A stretch of DNA of 64,000 bases from contig NZ_PCPP01000003.1 of the NCBI RefSeq assembly GCF_002979755.1, positions 1 through 64,000 on the forward strand. The letters run 5' to 3'. Of the stretch, positions 33,033 through 41,572 are shown one piece after another. The notes beneath the pieces are model-generated. The model had not been told where the DNA came from. It saw only the letters and a list, made by a program, of their open reading frames with translations, and made no database searches. Positions within the stretch are counted from its first letter, which is position 1. The number at the start of each line of letters is the position of its first letter. Made by a program: the position numbers and the translations under genes. Origin of the DNA: Chryseobacterium culicis (GTDB taxonomy: Bacteria > Bacteroidota > Bacteroidia > Flavobacteriales > Weeksellaceae).

Positions 33033-34743
33033 TTTTATTACTATTTAAATTGATCCTGAATGTCACTTTCGTTCCTTTGTGCAGTTTACTTTCAACTGAT
33101 ATATCACCATCGAAAAGTTCAACAATTTCTTTGACCAGATTAAGCCCAAGTCCTGCTCCCAGATTATCCACCTCATCAGACACCATTCCCTGATAATAAG
33201 GATCAAAAATTTTACCAAGATCCGATTCTGATATTCCTACTCCGGTATCTCCTACCGTTGTGATCAGGGAAATTTTATTTTCTCCAAGAGATTCCGTAGC
33301 CATCACCAGATCAATCTGTCCGTTTTCTGTAAACTTGTTGGCATTTCCGAGAATATTCATAAAAATCTGGTTGATTCTGATGTTATCCGAAAATACATTC
33401 AGATTCTCCGGAATTCTGTCTGTTACCACAAACCTGTTATTTCTCGTTTCCAGATAAGGCGTAATCACCTTTACAATAGAACTGATCTCCTCTTTAAGAT
33501 TGAAAACTGAGGGTATAAGTTCTTTTTCAGCATTTTCATTTTTGGTGTATTCTAAGATCTGATTAGACTGCAGAAGCAATGTACTATTGGTAAATTTGAT
33601 CGATTTAAGATAATCCTTTATCGTTTCATCTTCCGTCGTTCTGTGGATCTTATCTATGAAAATATTGATAATTTTTAACGGAGACCTCAGATCATGGCTC
33701 AGCATTCCCAGAATCCTGTTTTTAAAATTAAGGTTCTTTTTAATCTCTTTATTTGCTGCATTAAGCTTTTGTTCATAGATAAATGCTACTCTTGTAAAGT
33801 ACATGATCAGAATGGACACAATAAACATCAGAATCATCAATCCCAATACCAGATAGCTTCTGATCTTGTTATTATTAGAGCTTTGTTCATTGTATTCTTT
33901 TTCCAGTTGGGATTTAAAATCCTTGATGGCATTTTCGTACACTTCTATTAAGCTGTTGCTATACACCAGAAGTTTACTGAAATTGCTGTAAAACTGCAGG
34001 TTATTTTTCTGATTTTGAACGGCAAGCATCTGTACCTTCTTTACTTCAGCAGCATAATGCTTATCCATAGACTTTATTGTGTTGTCCATTTTGGATTTAA
34101 CCTGAGAAAGATCCAGCGTTTTGTTGTTGGTCATCGTGATCACCGTACTTTCTTTCTGAACATCCACTTTCCCTGTTACAGCGTCTTTTAAACGTCCGAA
34201 AAAGCCTTTCTTTTTAATGGTATCGGCATAAGTACGGGTTTGAATTTTCAAATCTTCAAAATCATTTTTGTATTTTGCTGGTTCGAACTGTTTATCTTCA
34301 ATATTTTGAGGTGGATTCAGAGAAGTCTGGTATACCGAATCTATTAATGTTTTCAGTTTTGCAGTCTTCACCGTATCCTGACGATGAAGAGACAACGTCT
34401 TTTTCAGTCTGGGACTTGTATTTTCATATTCCCCAATTTTATCAAAATTGGTTTTAAGTTTTCTCAACGACTGGAAATATAACTGTAATTCTCCGTTATC
34501 CTGAGTCGCCATATATTTCTGAAGATGTTCCTGGGCATCCAGAAAATCTTTCCTCGAATTATCTGTCAATCCTCCCAATGCACGGCTTTCCTCCAGCTGA
34601 TCTTTAATAAATTTCAGCTTTTTCCCGTTAACAAATTCGTTATAAAAAAATATGGCGATAATGACCTGTATCAGTAAAATACAAAAGATCAATGAGTAAT
34701 GAACAAGTTTTCTCAATTTAAAATTTAAGAATTTATATTTCAT
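33010..34743 (-). CDS. Membrane sensor histidine kinase
   Basis: A 577-residue kinase. A membrane helix near residues 14-34 is followed by a roughly 260-residue Lys/Glu-rich, mostly helical sensor region with no recognised domain, and a second helix near 300-320. Then come a HisKA domain with the phosphorylated histidine in MLSHDLRSPLKI and an HATPase domain (NILGNANKFTENG, GDTGVGISESDLGKIF and GAGLGLNLVKE). The signal is unknown. The partner response regulator is encoded immediately downstream with overlap. Confidence 0.95.
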   Translation of the reverse strand: MKYKFLNFKLRKLVHYSLIFCILLIQVIIAIFFYNEFVNGKKLKFIKDQLEESRALGGLTDNSRKDFLDAQEHLQKYMATQDNGELQLYFQSLRKLKTNFDKIGEYENTSPRLKKTLSLHRQDTVKTAKLKTLIDSVYQTSLNPPQNIEDKQFEPAKYKNDFEDLKIQTRTYADTIKKKGFFGRLKDAVTGKVDVQKESTVITMTNNKTLDLSQVKSKMDNTIKSMDKHYAAEVKKVQMLAVQNQKNNLQFYSNFSKLLVYSNSLIEVYENAIKDFKSQLEKEYNEQSSNNNKIRSYLVLGLMILMFIVSILIMYFTRVAFIYEQKLNAANKEIKKNLNFKNRILGMLSHDLRSPLKIINIFIDKIHRTTEDETIKDYLKSIKFTNSTLLLQSNQILEYTKNENAEKELIPSVFNLKEEISSIVKVITPYLETRNNRFVVTDRIPENLNVFSDNIRINQIFMNILGNANKFTENGQIDLVMATESLGENKISLITTVGDTGVGISESDLGKIFDPYYQGMVSDEVDNLGAGLGLNLVKEIVELFDGDISVESKLHKGTKVTFRINLNSNKNGNTNSK

Positions 34744-35295
34744 ATTTGTTTATCAGTTAAATTAATTTCCTGACTACATAAGTCCATTAGATATTAGCCT
34801 TCAACAATATACCATTATTTTCAACAATTTCATAATAGCTGTATATCATCCAATTGGCAAAGTTAAAGTAATTTTTGTCTTCTTATAATAATGAATATTT
34901 GATAAAACTCACAGAATTTAATTTTTTTCTCTATCAAAACGCCATATAAATATTCAGTTTGATCTGCGTAAATCTATTTTTTTAGATCAATTGCAAAAGT
35001 TGGGGTGCTCTAAAATATTCTGCATCTGCCTGTATTATTATATCTAGCGAATAATATATAATCAATAACGTGTGAAAAATCAATAGACGGCTACTCATCA
35101 TATCAGTAATTTTGAGGGGTCAGAATTCCTGTTTTTTCACCATTAAGTATTTCTACTACATACCACATTTGGTCATTTACACTCTAAGAACATATACCCT
35201 CTTCTTTGTTACTTTGAAATGCTTATTAATAGTGACAATATTCAATGGGAAACCAGAATATGCACATGTACCGGCAGATTCGTCTCTATACCTAA
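34744..35295. other. Intergenic region between divergent genes
   Basis: No gene is seen between the histidine kinase and the oxidase operon leader. On the kinase side, ATTGTTGAA repeats (listed separately) are the only structured element. An open frame at 35112-35312 has no recognisable protein features. Confidence 0.5.
34800..34828 (-). promoter_or_regulatory. Direct repeats upstream of the two-component operon
   Basis: Two exact 9-bp copies of ATTGTTGAA (minus strand; 34800-34808 and 34820-34828) lie in the same orientation 20 bp apart, close to two helical turns, 57-85 nt before the kinase start. Spaced direct repeats suit NarL-type regulators. Confidence 0.4.
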
Positions 35296-35394
35296 TCTAT
35301 CGTAGCAGATAGAACTCAGAGCGTATTGAAGATCAGTAATAGTGGTACATTCCTCCCTATTGATCTCTTTACGTTCTCTGTTCTCTTCAATACG
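35296..35394 (+). promoter_or_regulatory. Structured leader of the oxidase operon
   Basis: Two stems lie directly upstream of the oxidase gene: TCTATC-GTAGCA-GATAGA (35296-35313), and a long one in which CGTATTGAAGA (35322-35332) pairs exactly with TCTTCAATACG (35384-35394). Within the second, AGATCAGTAATAG and CTATTGATCT can extend the pairing. It is either a structured RNA leader or a large operator; no known riboswitch class was recognised. Confidence 0.4.
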
Positions 35395-35419
35395 ATTTAA
35401 AAAATAAAACAAATAACCT

Positions 35420-36607
35420 ATGATTACAGAAAACTACGACGTAATCGTCATTGGCGGAGGAGCAATAGGGCTGGCTACGGCTTATCATCTTGGCCAGCGC
35501 CAGGCAAAAACATTAGTATTGGAACAGTACACTTTTGTGAATCAGCTCGGCAGTTCTGCAGGAGTATCACGCCAGTTCCGGATTCCTTATCCGGATGAAT
35601 ATATGGTACAAATGGCTTTGGATGCATTGCCTTATTGGGATGAACTGCAAAAAAAGACGGATACTCAATTGCTTGATAAAGTAGGAACACTCTGGTTTGG
35701 TGATCCGGAAGTACATTCTACAGAAGGAAATATTGCTGAAGCTGAAAAAGCTTTAAAAGCATTAGGAGTTCCGTATACCACATTAACTTCAAAAGAAATT
35801 GAAGAACAATATCATTTCAAAAACCTTCCGGAAAATTATACAGGCTTGTTTCAGCCGGATGGTGCCAGCATTAATTTTAAAGCAACCATTGAAACTCTTT
35901 TAGGTCTTTGCCAAAAAGAAGAAACCGTAGAACTTAGAGAAAATTCTCCGGTGCTGGAGATCAAACAAAACGGAGACCTTTTTGAGCTTACCACACCCAA
36001 CGGAGTTTATATCGCCAAAAAACTGGCCATCATTCCCGGACCTTATATCAACAGCGTTATCAACCTGCTTGATTTTAAAATAGAAGCCACTTACTGGAAT
36101 ATGTCTTCTGCTTATTTTAAAAAGACTGATCCTGCGATACAATATCCAACCTGGTTTGTATTCCAGAATGCAACAGGAGATAACGGCAACCAGTTTTATG
36201 GTTTTCCATCCGTGGAATGGGATCATCCGGAATACATCCGCGTAGCCCCAGATTTTGTCATCAAACCTTTGGAAGAACCAAGTGACAGAACATTAATTCC
36301 AAATCCCCAGGAGCTGGCCTACACTTCTGAATGGGTACAAAGCCATATGACCGGGCTAAGTATTGAACCGGAATATACTTCAACATGCCTTATCGCTTTA
36401 AGTACAATTCCCAATAAAGAACTGCTGATTGATTTTGCACCACCTTATGTTCCCAACCATAAAAACATTGTGGTATATGCCACCGGATGGGCTGCCAAAT
36501 TCACTCCTTTCTTAGGTAAAATCATGTCGGATCTTGCATTAGACGGACATACTGATTTTGATATTACTCCATTCCGATTAGGATATAAATATTTCTTAGC
36601 ACTTTAA
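35420..36607 (+). CDS. FAD-dependent N-methyl amino acid oxidase (MSOX/MTOX-like)
   Basis: A 395-residue DAO-family flavoprotein. The FAD-binding start DVIVIGGGAIGLATAYHL and the segment LGSSAGVSRQFRIPYPDEYM are typical of monomeric sarcosine oxidase and N-methyltryptophan oxidase. A cysteine in STCLIALSTIPNKELLID stands where those enzymes attach FAD covalently. The likely reaction is oxidative demethylation of an N-methyl amino acid, giving formaldehyde and hydrogen peroxide, but the substrate is unproven. It is followed 12 nt later by another flavin oxidase and preceded by a structured leader. Confidence 0.9.
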   Translation: MITENYDVIVIGGGAIGLATAYHLGQRQAKTLVLEQYTFVNQLGSSAGVSRQFRIPYPDEYMVQMALDALPYWDELQKKTDTQLLDKVGTLWFGDPEVHSTEGNIAEAEKALKALGVPYTTLTSKEIEEQYHFKNLPENYTGLFQPDGASINFKATIETLLGLCQKEETVELRENSPVLEIKQNGDLFELTTPNGVYIAKKLAIIPGPYINSVINLLDFKIEATYWNMSSAYFKKTDPAIQYPTWFVFQNATGDNGNQFYGFPSVEWDHPEYIRVAPDFVIKPLEEPSDRTLIPNPQELAYTSEWVQSHMTGLSIEPEYTSTCLIALSTIPNKELLIDFAPPYVPNHKNIVVYATGWAAKFTPFLGKIMSDLALDGHTDFDITPFRLGYKYFLAL

Positions 36608-36619
36608 AATTATAGAACC

Positions 36620-38389
36620 ATGAATCAAAAAAACGTCAATAAAGATACCCCGCTGTATCCGGGAATGCAGCCCGATCTGAAAGTAGAAGTAGCCATTATC
36701 GGTGCCGGAACTTCCGGATTGTATACTGCTTTTCGTTTGGTAACAGACAATAAGTATAAAGGTCATGAAGTACAGATCTTCGACATGAGTAACAGGTTAG
36801 GCGGAAGACTTGAATCCGTAATCATGCCGGGAATGAATTTCTGGGGTGAACTCGGAGGAATGCGTTATCTGACTTCTCAAGAGATTGTAACCACATTAAT
36901 AGAAGGTTATCCACTGAAAGAGGATCCGAGCAAAAGAACACCCGTATTAAAGGATAAGATGACTCCTGTTCTCTTTCCTATGGGTAACCCGGAAAAACTC
37001 TTCATGTATATCAGAAAAGAACGTTTCAAACAAAATGCATGGACGGAAGAGCAAGATCAGGGTAACAAACTGATTACCCGTTATTTTCTGAATAAAAATG
37101 ACGAAGGTTTAAGCTCTGACCAGCTATTCAATAAAATCATTTACAATGTTTTAATGTCGGATCCGTGGGTAGTAGAAAACTATAAAGAATTAATCATTGA
37201 AGATCCTAACGGTTATGATTATACCTTCAAGCTGACCAGCAGGGATTGGGATGCCATCAAACCAAGAATGGTTTACAATTTCCCGGGTTCTCCTTATGAC
37301 AAACGCCTGGTAAATGATATTGGTTTCTGGAACTTAATCAAAGATCAGGTTTCTCAGGAAGGATATGAATTCTTAGCAAATGCCGGAGGATACTATTCCA
37401 ATACCATCAACTGGAATTCTGCAGAGGCATTTCCTTATATGGTAGGAGATTTTTCTGCCAACACTACCTACAAAACGATTGAAGAAGGCTATGACAGTAT
37501 CGCTTATGCAATTGCCAATGCTTATATGGAATATGAAGGAGCACGCATCTGGTCTGAAAATAAGCTGATTACTTTCACCAAAGATCATCATTTGATCCAT
37601 ACTCATAAATATGAACTTACTTTCCTGAATATACAAAGCAATACAACGTGGAAAGTGTATGCCAATTCAATAGTATTGGGTATGCCAAGAAAATCTCTTG
37701 AACTGTTGGATCAGAATAACTTCTTTTTTGATGTTAACAGACATCAGAAACTGAATGAAAATATCCGTTCTATCATTATGGAACCTGCCTTTAAAATCCT
37801 GATGGGCTTCGAGCGCCCGTGGTGGAAAGATCTGGGAATTGATTCCGGGCATTCCATTACAGACTTACCGATGAGACAGTGCTACTATTTCGGTACTGAT
37901 CCTGAAAACAACAATTCAATGTTGCTGGGAAGCTACGGTGATATGGAAACAGAAACATTCTGGAAAGCACTTTCTGATGATAAAGTTCTGTTCAAAGTAA
38001 GAGCTAACAAGTCTACATCCATGGAAGAATTACACAAATTTGATGATGTTCAGGCCACAGAATTTATGGTCAACGAATTGATAAACCAGCTGAAAGAAGT
38101 ACATGGTATAGATATTCCACAGCCTTATGTAACCTATTTCAGAGACTGGACCGATGATCCTTACGGCGCCGGATATCATGCATGGAAAGCAGGTTTCTCC
38201 GTGAAAGATGTCATGCCTTATATGAGAAAACCTCTGATAGATGAGCAGATTCATATTATCGGGGAAGCTTATTCCGACCAACAAGGATGGGTGGAAGGTG
38301 CTTTCTGTGAAGCGGAAAAAATGCTTCAGACCCATTATAAATTAGACTGGCCGTACTGGCTGGATCCTGATTATTATTTAGGATGGTAA
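36620..38389 (+). CDS. Flavin amine/L-amino acid oxidase family protein
   Basis: A 589-residue protein of the flavin-containing amine oxidase family. The N-terminal dinucleotide motif VAIIGAGTSGLYTAFRL, the GGRLES motif with the following ELGGMRYL, and the C-terminal FAD motif IHIIGEAYSDQQGWVEGAFCEAEKML are all present. No signal peptide is seen, so it is cytoplasmic. It is longer than typical monoamine oxidases and closer in size to bacterial L-amino-acid oxidases that open indole-type pathways (RebO, VioA), but no second pathway enzyme is adjacent. It pairs with the upstream MSOX/MTOX-like gene. Confidence 0.88.
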   Translation: MNQKNVNKDTPLYPGMQPDLKVEVAIIGAGTSGLYTAFRLVTDNKYKGHEVQIFDMSNRLGGRLESVIMPGMNFWGELGGMRYLTSQEIVTTLIEGYPLKEDPSKRTPVLKDKMTPVLFPMGNPEKLFMYIRKERFKQNAWTEEQDQGNKLITRYFLNKNDEGLSSDQLFNKIIYNVLMSDPWVVENYKELIIEDPNGYDYTFKLTSRDWDAIKPRMVYNFPGSPYDKRLVNDIGFWNLIKDQVSQEGYEFLANAGGYYSNTINWNSAEAFPYMVGDFSANTTYKTIEEGYDSIAYAIANAYMEYEGARIWSENKLITFTKDHHLIHTHKYELTFLNIQSNTTWKVYANSIVLGMPRKSLELLDQNNFFFDVNRHQKLNENIRSIIMEPAFKILMGFERPWWKDLGIDSGHSITDLPMRQCYYFGTDPENNNSMLLGSYGDMETETFWKALSDDKVLFKVRANKSTSMEELHKFDDVQATEFMVNELINQLKEVHGIDIPQPYVTYFRDWTDDPYGAGYHAWKAGFSVKDVMPYMRKPLIDEQIHIIGEAYSDQQGWVEGAFCEAEKMLQTHYKLDWPYWLDPDYYLGW

Positions 38390-38423
38390 TCTTGAATACA
38401 TAATAGTAAGATGATATGTATAG

Positions 38424-38455
38424 ATAAAGCTCCGGAGTATTTCGGAGCTTTATTA
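38424..38455 (+). terminator. Terminator of the oxidase operon
   Basis: ATAAAGCTCCG (38424-38434) pairs with CGGAGCTTTAT (38443-38453), loop of 8 nt, followed by a short T-rich stretch. Confidence 0.75.
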
Positions 38456-38576
38456 TTTCCTTATTTACAGTAAATCATTGCACGGACAATCTTCCTGTAA
38501 GATATTCTATGACATTGTTTTAAATACAATTAATAATTTTAACTCAATACTTTTATGATGGTACTTATTAATTTAT

Positions 38577-38609
38577 TACATTTGCATAACTAGTTATATA
38601 ATTGGTTAT
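38577..38609 (+). promoter_or_regulatory. panB operon promoter with tandem MarR-type operators
   Basis: TACATTTG (38577-38584) is an exact -7 element. Directly after it come two adjacent 12-mers, ATAACTAGTTAT (38586-38597, a perfect palindrome) and ATAATTGGTTAT (38598-38609), identical at 10 of 12 positions. They cover the expected transcription start and suit repression by the MarR-GNAT protein encoded in the operon. Confidence 0.65.
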
Positions 38610-38663
38610 TTTATAATATTTATATAAAGTACAGGAACTTAGTGTAAAACAAAAAACATAAAA

Positions 38664-39482
38664 ATGTCAGTTCATAAAGACGATAAGAAAAAGATTACCA
38701 CGCTTCAATTAAAAAAAATGAAGGAGCAAGGCGAAAAAATAAGTGTTTTGACGGCTTATGACTATACAACCGCAAAAATCATTGATGAAGCAGGAATTGA
38801 TGTAATCATTGTGGGAGATAGTGCATCCAATACAATGATTGGAAATCCAACGACATTAAGCATCACTTTAGATCAAATGATCTATTATACAAAATCAGTA
38901 GTGAATGGTACCAAAAGAGCTTTGGTGATCGCTGATATGCCATTTGGGACCGTGTCTGGAAATCCCTTGAAATCTCTTGATGCAGCTATCCGCATGATGC
39001 AGGAAACTGGTGCAGATGCTATTAAAATTGAAGGTGGTGCAGAAATCAGGGAGGATGTAAAAAAAATAATTGATGCCGGTATTCCTGTAATGGCTCATTT
39101 AGGGCTAATGCCTCAATCCATCAATAAATATGGAACGTATGCTGTAAGAGGAAAAGATGAAGACGAAGCAAAAAAACTGATAGAAGATTGCCATTTAATG
39201 GAAGAATTAGGAGCATTTGGAATACTGCTTGAAAAAATACCGGCTCATCTTGCTGCTCAAATTTCTCAACAAATTTCTATCCCGACAATAGGAATAGGTG
39301 CCGGTGTGAGTACAGACGGACAGGTACTGGTCATACAGGATGTAATGGGAATGAATAAAGATTTTTCACCCAAATTTTTAAGACGATACGCAGATCTTCA
39401 CACCGTAATGACAGAAGCTACAAAGAACTACATAGATGATGTAAAAACAATGAATTTCCCTGTCAAAACTGAGAGTTATTAA
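38664..39482 (+). CDS. panB: 3-methyl-2-oxobutanoate hydroxymethyltransferase
   Basis: A 272-residue TIM-barrel enzyme that makes ketopantoate from 2-oxoisovalerate and methylene-tetrahydrofolate, the first step of pantothenate and CoA synthesis. The PanB motifs are clear: VLTAYDYTTAKIIDEAGIDVIIVGDSASN (metal-binding D and S), PFGTVSG, IKIEGGAE and IPTIGIGAGVSTDGQVLVIQDVMGM. It does not sit with panC or panD but heads an operon with a MarR-GNAT fusion, a broken DUF2000 gene and a thioesterase. A second PanB elsewhere in the genome would suggest a specialised role here. Confidence 0.96.
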   Translation: MSVHKDDKKKITTLQLKKMKEQGEKISVLTAYDYTTAKIIDEAGIDVIIVGDSASNTMIGNPTTLSITLDQMIYYTKSVVNGTKRALVIADMPFGTVSGNPLKSLDAAIRMMQETGADAIKIEGGAEIREDVKKIIDAGIPVMAHLGLMPQSINKYGTYAVRGKDEDEAKKLIEDCHLMEELGAFGILLEKIPAHLAAQISQQISIPTIGIGAGVSTDGQVLVIQDVMGMNKDFSPKFLRRYADLHTVMTEATKNYIDDVKTMNFPVKTESY

Positions 39483-39499
39483 TAAAAAAATCTTGAAAT

Positions 39500-40462
39500 A
39501 TGGACTTATTCAACAGAACAGGTAAAATGGCGTTAGGTAGCAGGCTCCGTTTGCTTACAGCAAAAGTGACTGAAGATGCCACTAAAATTTATGAGTTGTA
39601 TAATGTAGAAAACTTTTCACCCAAATGGTTTCCTGTATTTTTTGTATTGCATGAAGAAAGCAATCAAACCATTACTGAGATTGCCGAACAAATTGGACAC
39701 TCTCAACCTTCAGTAACAAAAATTATCAAGGAAATGCTGAAGGCAGGATTGGTTGAGGATAATCTTAAATCAAGTGATAAGAGAAGAAATATTGTAGGCT
39801 TAACTGCGGAAGGGAAACAGATTGCAGAGAAAATGGTAACAATACAATGTGCGGATATAGATCTTGCTATTGACGGAATTATTGAAGAAGCTACACACAA
39901 TCTCTGGGAAGCACTTGCAGAATGGGAACACCTTTTTGAACAGAAATCCTTGCTTTCAAGAGTAAAGGAACAGAAAAAGGCCCGTGAAAGTAAAAATGTA
40001 AAAATCGTTGATTATAATCCGAAATACCAATCTGCATTCAAAGCACTTAATGAAGAATGGATCTCCGCTTATTTTAAAATGGAAGATGCCGACTATAAAG
40101 CATTGGATAGCCCTGAAGAATATATCTTAAATAAAGGAGGGAAAATACTTGTCGCCCTTTATAATGATGAACCGCTTGGGGTCTGTGCTCTCATCAAAAT
40201 GGAAGATCCGGATTATGATTTTGAGCTTGCAAAAATGGCTGTCTCCCCAAAAGCACAGGGAAAAAACATAGGCTGGCTGCTGGGAAAGGCAATTATCAAT
40301 ACGGCCAAAGAAATCGGAGTATCGAAAATATATCTCGAAAGCAATACCATCCTGAAGCCAGCCATTAACCTGTATTATAAACTTGGATTCCAAAAAGTAT
40401 CCGGTCGCGCAACACCCTATCAGCGCTGTAACATTCAAATGGAATTATCTCTAAAAAATTAA
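39500..40462 (+). CDS. MarR-GNAT fusion regulator/acetyltransferase
   Basis: A 320-residue two-domain protein. Residues about 1-150 form a MarR winged helix (ITEIAEQIGHSQPSVTKIIKEMLKAGLVEDNLKSSDKRRNIVGLT), and residues about 165-320 a GNAT domain (ELAKMAVSPKAQGKNIGWLLGKAIINTA, then LESNTILKPAINLYYKLGFQKV). Such fusions are known in many bacteria. The gene follows panB by 17 nt. The tandem operator at 38586-38609 is a candidate target. The acetylated substrate is unknown. Confidence 0.93.
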   Translation: MDLFNRTGKMALGSRLRLLTAKVTEDATKIYELYNVENFSPKWFPVFFVLHEESNQTITEIAEQIGHSQPSVTKIIKEMLKAGLVEDNLKSSDKRRNIVGLTAEGKQIAEKMVTIQCADIDLAIDGIIEEATHNLWEALAEWEHLFEQKSLLSRVKEQKKARESKNVKIVDYNPKYQSAFKALNEEWISAYFKMEDADYKALDSPEEYILNKGGKILVALYNDEPLGVCALIKMEDPDYDFELAKMAVSPKAQGKNIGWLLGKAIINTAKEIGVSKIYLESNTILKPAINLYYKLGFQKVSGRATPYQRCNIQMELSLKN

Positions 40463-40465
40463 GAT

Positions 40466-40876
40466 ATGTACGATAAAAAAGTAGCCATTGTCATTAAAGA
40501 TGATCTCTTGCCATGGCAAAAACTTAATGTTGTTTCTTTTCTGGCGGGAAGCATCGCTATTGAATTTCCGGAAACTCATGGTGAAAAGTTCATCACCGCA
40601 GATCAGGAAGAATTTTTAGCTTTTATAAAACATCCTACCCTTATTTATAAAGCAGATAATACAGAAAAACTTCAGCGGGCATTCCGCCGCTCAAGAGATC
40701 GAGAACTTTCCATTGGAGTTTATACCTAACAGCTTTTTGCGACCCGCTCCGGTGAAGAGAATGTTCTTGAGATCGCAAAACATCCTGCAGATCATCTGGA
40801 TCTTGTTGGTATTATCGTGTATGGTGAGAATAAAAAAGTAGATAAAGCTCTGGATGGATTAAAATTTCATGAATAA
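40466..40876 (+). pseudogene. DUF2000 family gene interrupted by an in-frame stop
   Basis: The frame reads 87 codons from 40466 and meets TAA at 40727-40729, right after GVYT. In the same frame it then continues for 48 codons as QLFATRSGEENVLEIAKHPADHLDLVGIIVYGE and further to a second stop at 40874-40876. Together the two parts make a normal-sized DUF2000 protein of about 136 residues, in which the YTxELF motif spans the break. A single base change (for example GAA to TAA) explains it. It may be a true nonsense mutation or a sequencing error. It starts 3 nt after the MarR-GNAT stop codon. Confidence 0.85.
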
Positions 40877-40888
40877 AAACCAATCATT

Positions 40889-41290
40889 ATGTACGATAGA
40901 ATAAAACAGAGTTTTGATAAACAGGGAATCATGAAAACGATTGGTGCCCAATTAGAAGAAGTTCAGCAAGGAGAGGTAAAAATTACCTGCAAATTTTCGG
41001 AAAACCTGACCCAGCACAACGGCTTTTTTCATGCAGGCATTCTCACAACCATTGTAGACAGCGCCTGCGGATATGCAGCTCTAACCACAATGCCTGAAAA
41101 TTCCAATGTATTGACCGTAGAGTTCAAAGTTAATTTTATGAAGCCAGCCAATACGGATAAACTTGTTGCCATTGGAAAAGTTTTACAGGCAGGAAGAACA
41201 CTTACCATTTGTGAAGGTTATGTCTATGATCAAAAAGAGGAAAAGCTCATTGCAAAAATGACAGCAACTATGATTGCCATTCATTCATAA
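40889..41290 (+). CDS. PaaI-type hotdog thioesterase
   Basis: A 133-residue hotdog-fold protein of the PaaI/YdiI group. The active-site stretch HNGFFHAGILTTIVDSACGYAALTTM is typical, with HxGxxH-like residues and the catalytic D. It hydrolyses acyl-CoA or aryl-CoA esters in the cytoplasm, but the substrate is unknown. It is the last gene of the panB operon, 12 nt after the end of the DUF2000 gene, and a terminator follows at 41317. Confidence 0.9.
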   Translation: MYDRIKQSFDKQGIMKTIGAQLEEVQQGEVKITCKFSENLTQHNGFFHAGILTTIVDSACGYAALTTMPENSNVLTVEFKVNFMKPANTDKLVAIGKVLQAGRTLTICEGYVYDQKEEKLIAKMTATMIAIHS

Positions 41291-41316
41291 AAACAAATTT
41301 TCTTCCATAACATTTA

Positions 41317-41346
41317 AAATGCACAAATCCTTATTTGTGCATTTTT
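41317..41346. terminator. Terminator of the panB operon
   Basis: AAAATGCACAAA (41317-41328) pairs perfectly with TTTGTGCATTTT (41335-41346), 6-nt loop, followed by one more T. Confidence 0.88.
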
Positions 41347-41572
41347 CAGTATAAATATATGAAATAGACTCTTTTTAAGCTCTATCAAAGAGCAAGCTAT
41401 TATATTCTTATTCCATATCACCACCATTAGTTTTTTCTATTTATCAAAGGGAATCTTGAAGTGATATTTTCCTAACTTTTCAGATTGAAACGAAATAAAG
41501 AATACTCCTGATAATTTTTGGATTATCTGAACTATTCAAAACCCAATAACAGCAAAAACAGCGTATCATCTT

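Noticed and set aside
35112..35312. 66-codon plus-strand frame upstream of the oxidase operon
   Set aside because: It has no recognisable protein features and ends inside the structured leader.
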